Shown here: positions 63,761 through 64,000 of the stretch, one piece after another | Layout of the letters: each line of letters opens with the position of its first letter | Position numbering within the stretch: position 1 is the first letter of the stretch | Source of the DNA: Actinocatenispora rupis | Lineage (GTDB): Bacteria > Actinomycetota > Actinomycetes > Mycobacteriales > Micromonosporaceae | Length of the DNA stretch: 64,000 nt | Assembly (NCBI RefSeq): GCF_016861975.1 | Contig: NZ_BOMB01000028.1 | Span: 62,001-126,000 of the forward strand | Direction: 5' to 3' | Notes under the pieces: generated by a model | Told to the model about the DNA's origin: nothing | The model's input: the letters and a program-made list of their open reading frames with translations, nothing else | The model's database searches: none | Translations under genes and position numbers: made by a program

Positions 63761-64000
63761 ATGCACGCGCTCCAGATCGTCGCCACGGTCGTGGCGTGGC
63801 TGGCCTTCGTCGCCGCCGTCGTCATGGCAGCCCGCGCCGTACGGCACTTCGTCCGGCTGTTCCGGGTGGGCGCCGCGGACCCGGACCGGTTCACCGACAA
63901 GGGCCGGCGTACCGGCACGATGCTGCGCGAGATCCTCGGGCACACGCGGATGCTCAAGTGGACCCGGATCGGCGTCGCGCACTGGTTCGTGATGGTCGCG
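63761..64000 (+). CDS. (Fe-S)-binding membrane oxidoreductase, GlpC/HdrD-like, N-terminal part (3' end outside window)
   Basis: 80 residues are visible, open to the window end, from the ATG at 63761 with GGGAGGAA upstream. A first membrane helix (residues 3-28) is followed by RHFVRLFRVGAADPDRFTDKGRRT and LGHTRMLKWTRIGVAHWFVM, the typical N-terminus of the actinobacterial large (Fe-S)-binding/heterodisulfide-reductase-related proteins, which continue with more helices, two [4Fe-4S] ferredoxin motifs and CCG domains. Those parts are outside the window, so the call rests on the N-terminus alone. Confidence 0.7.
   Translation, partial: MHALQIVATVVAWLAFVAAVVMAARAVRHFVRLFRVGAADPDRFTDKGRRTGTMLREILGHTRMLKWTRIGVAHWFVMVA

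Overview
This is a high-GC actinobacterial chromosome segment. GTG starts, GGAGG ribosome sites, a SigE-family ECF sigma factor, MT0933-type small proteins and an HspR-type dnaK operon all fit. Gene content and codon choice look most like Micromonosporaceae, but the genus is an inference. I see no tRNA, rRNA, CRISPR array, prophage or transposase gene. The protein-coding content is mostly chromosomal core and near-core; the unusual material is in small dispersed repeats.

Layout. (1) About 1-17 kb is a purine cluster, nearly all on the minus strand: purS-purQ-purL-comB, purC, purB, purD and purA. It is interrupted by a CPBP protease, a LuxR-type two-component system, a class I amidotransferase and a sigma/anti-sigma-like pair. 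(2) 16.6-25.3 kb holds a degenerate diacylglycerol-kinase-like protein, a proline-rich MinD-like ATPase, an HxlR regulator divergent from a small monooxygenase, a frameshifted LtrA gene, a DUF3151 gene, a histidine phosphatase and class II aldolase. (3) 25-34 kb holds amrB-amrS (MEMO1 and radical SAM), several membrane proteins, a phytase-like secreted protein, a PHP-type metallohydrolase, DedA and a drastically shortened MFS gene. (4) 35-42 kb holds an ArsR regulator, LD-carboxypeptidase, pyrE, an SDR, two small membrane proteins and clpB. (5) 42-56 kb is accessory: TetR/MFS efflux, SDR, aldo/keto reductase with TetR and RidA, then a PaaX regulator divergent from 2-aminobenzoate-CoA ligase. 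A KhtTU-like antiporter pair and a PQQ-type lipoprotein separate the ligase from a fused 2-aminobenzoyl-CoA monooxygenase/reductase. (6) 57-62 kb is dnaK-grpE-dnaJ-hspR. The window ends in the start of an Fe-S oxidoreductase.

How the genes work together. The purine genes cover FGAM synthesis, SAICAR synthesis, adenylosuccinate cleavage, GAR synthesis and the first committed AMP step; purF, purM, purN, purE/K, purH and the GMP branch are not in the window. HspR has near-consensus HAIR operators upstream of both dnaK and clpB, so one chaperone regulon is visible with its repressor and two targets. The ligase, the monooxygenase/reductase, RidA and PaaX together suggest anthranilate catabolism through CoA thioesters.

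The most novel signals are non-coding. A 13-bp palindrome, GTCCACWGTGGAC, recurs across unrelated genes in three different reading frames and in one intergenic site. A composite element (G-rich arm, AT-rich TTGAACAATCGAT-type palindrome, C-rich arm) occurs once between genes and once in frame inside the monooxygenase/reductase. Two long hairpins share a GTGTGC/GCACAC apex. A shared hairpin sits between two convergent gene pairs. Many genes carry a -10-like hexamer exactly 6 nt before the start codon, as expected for leaderless mRNAs.
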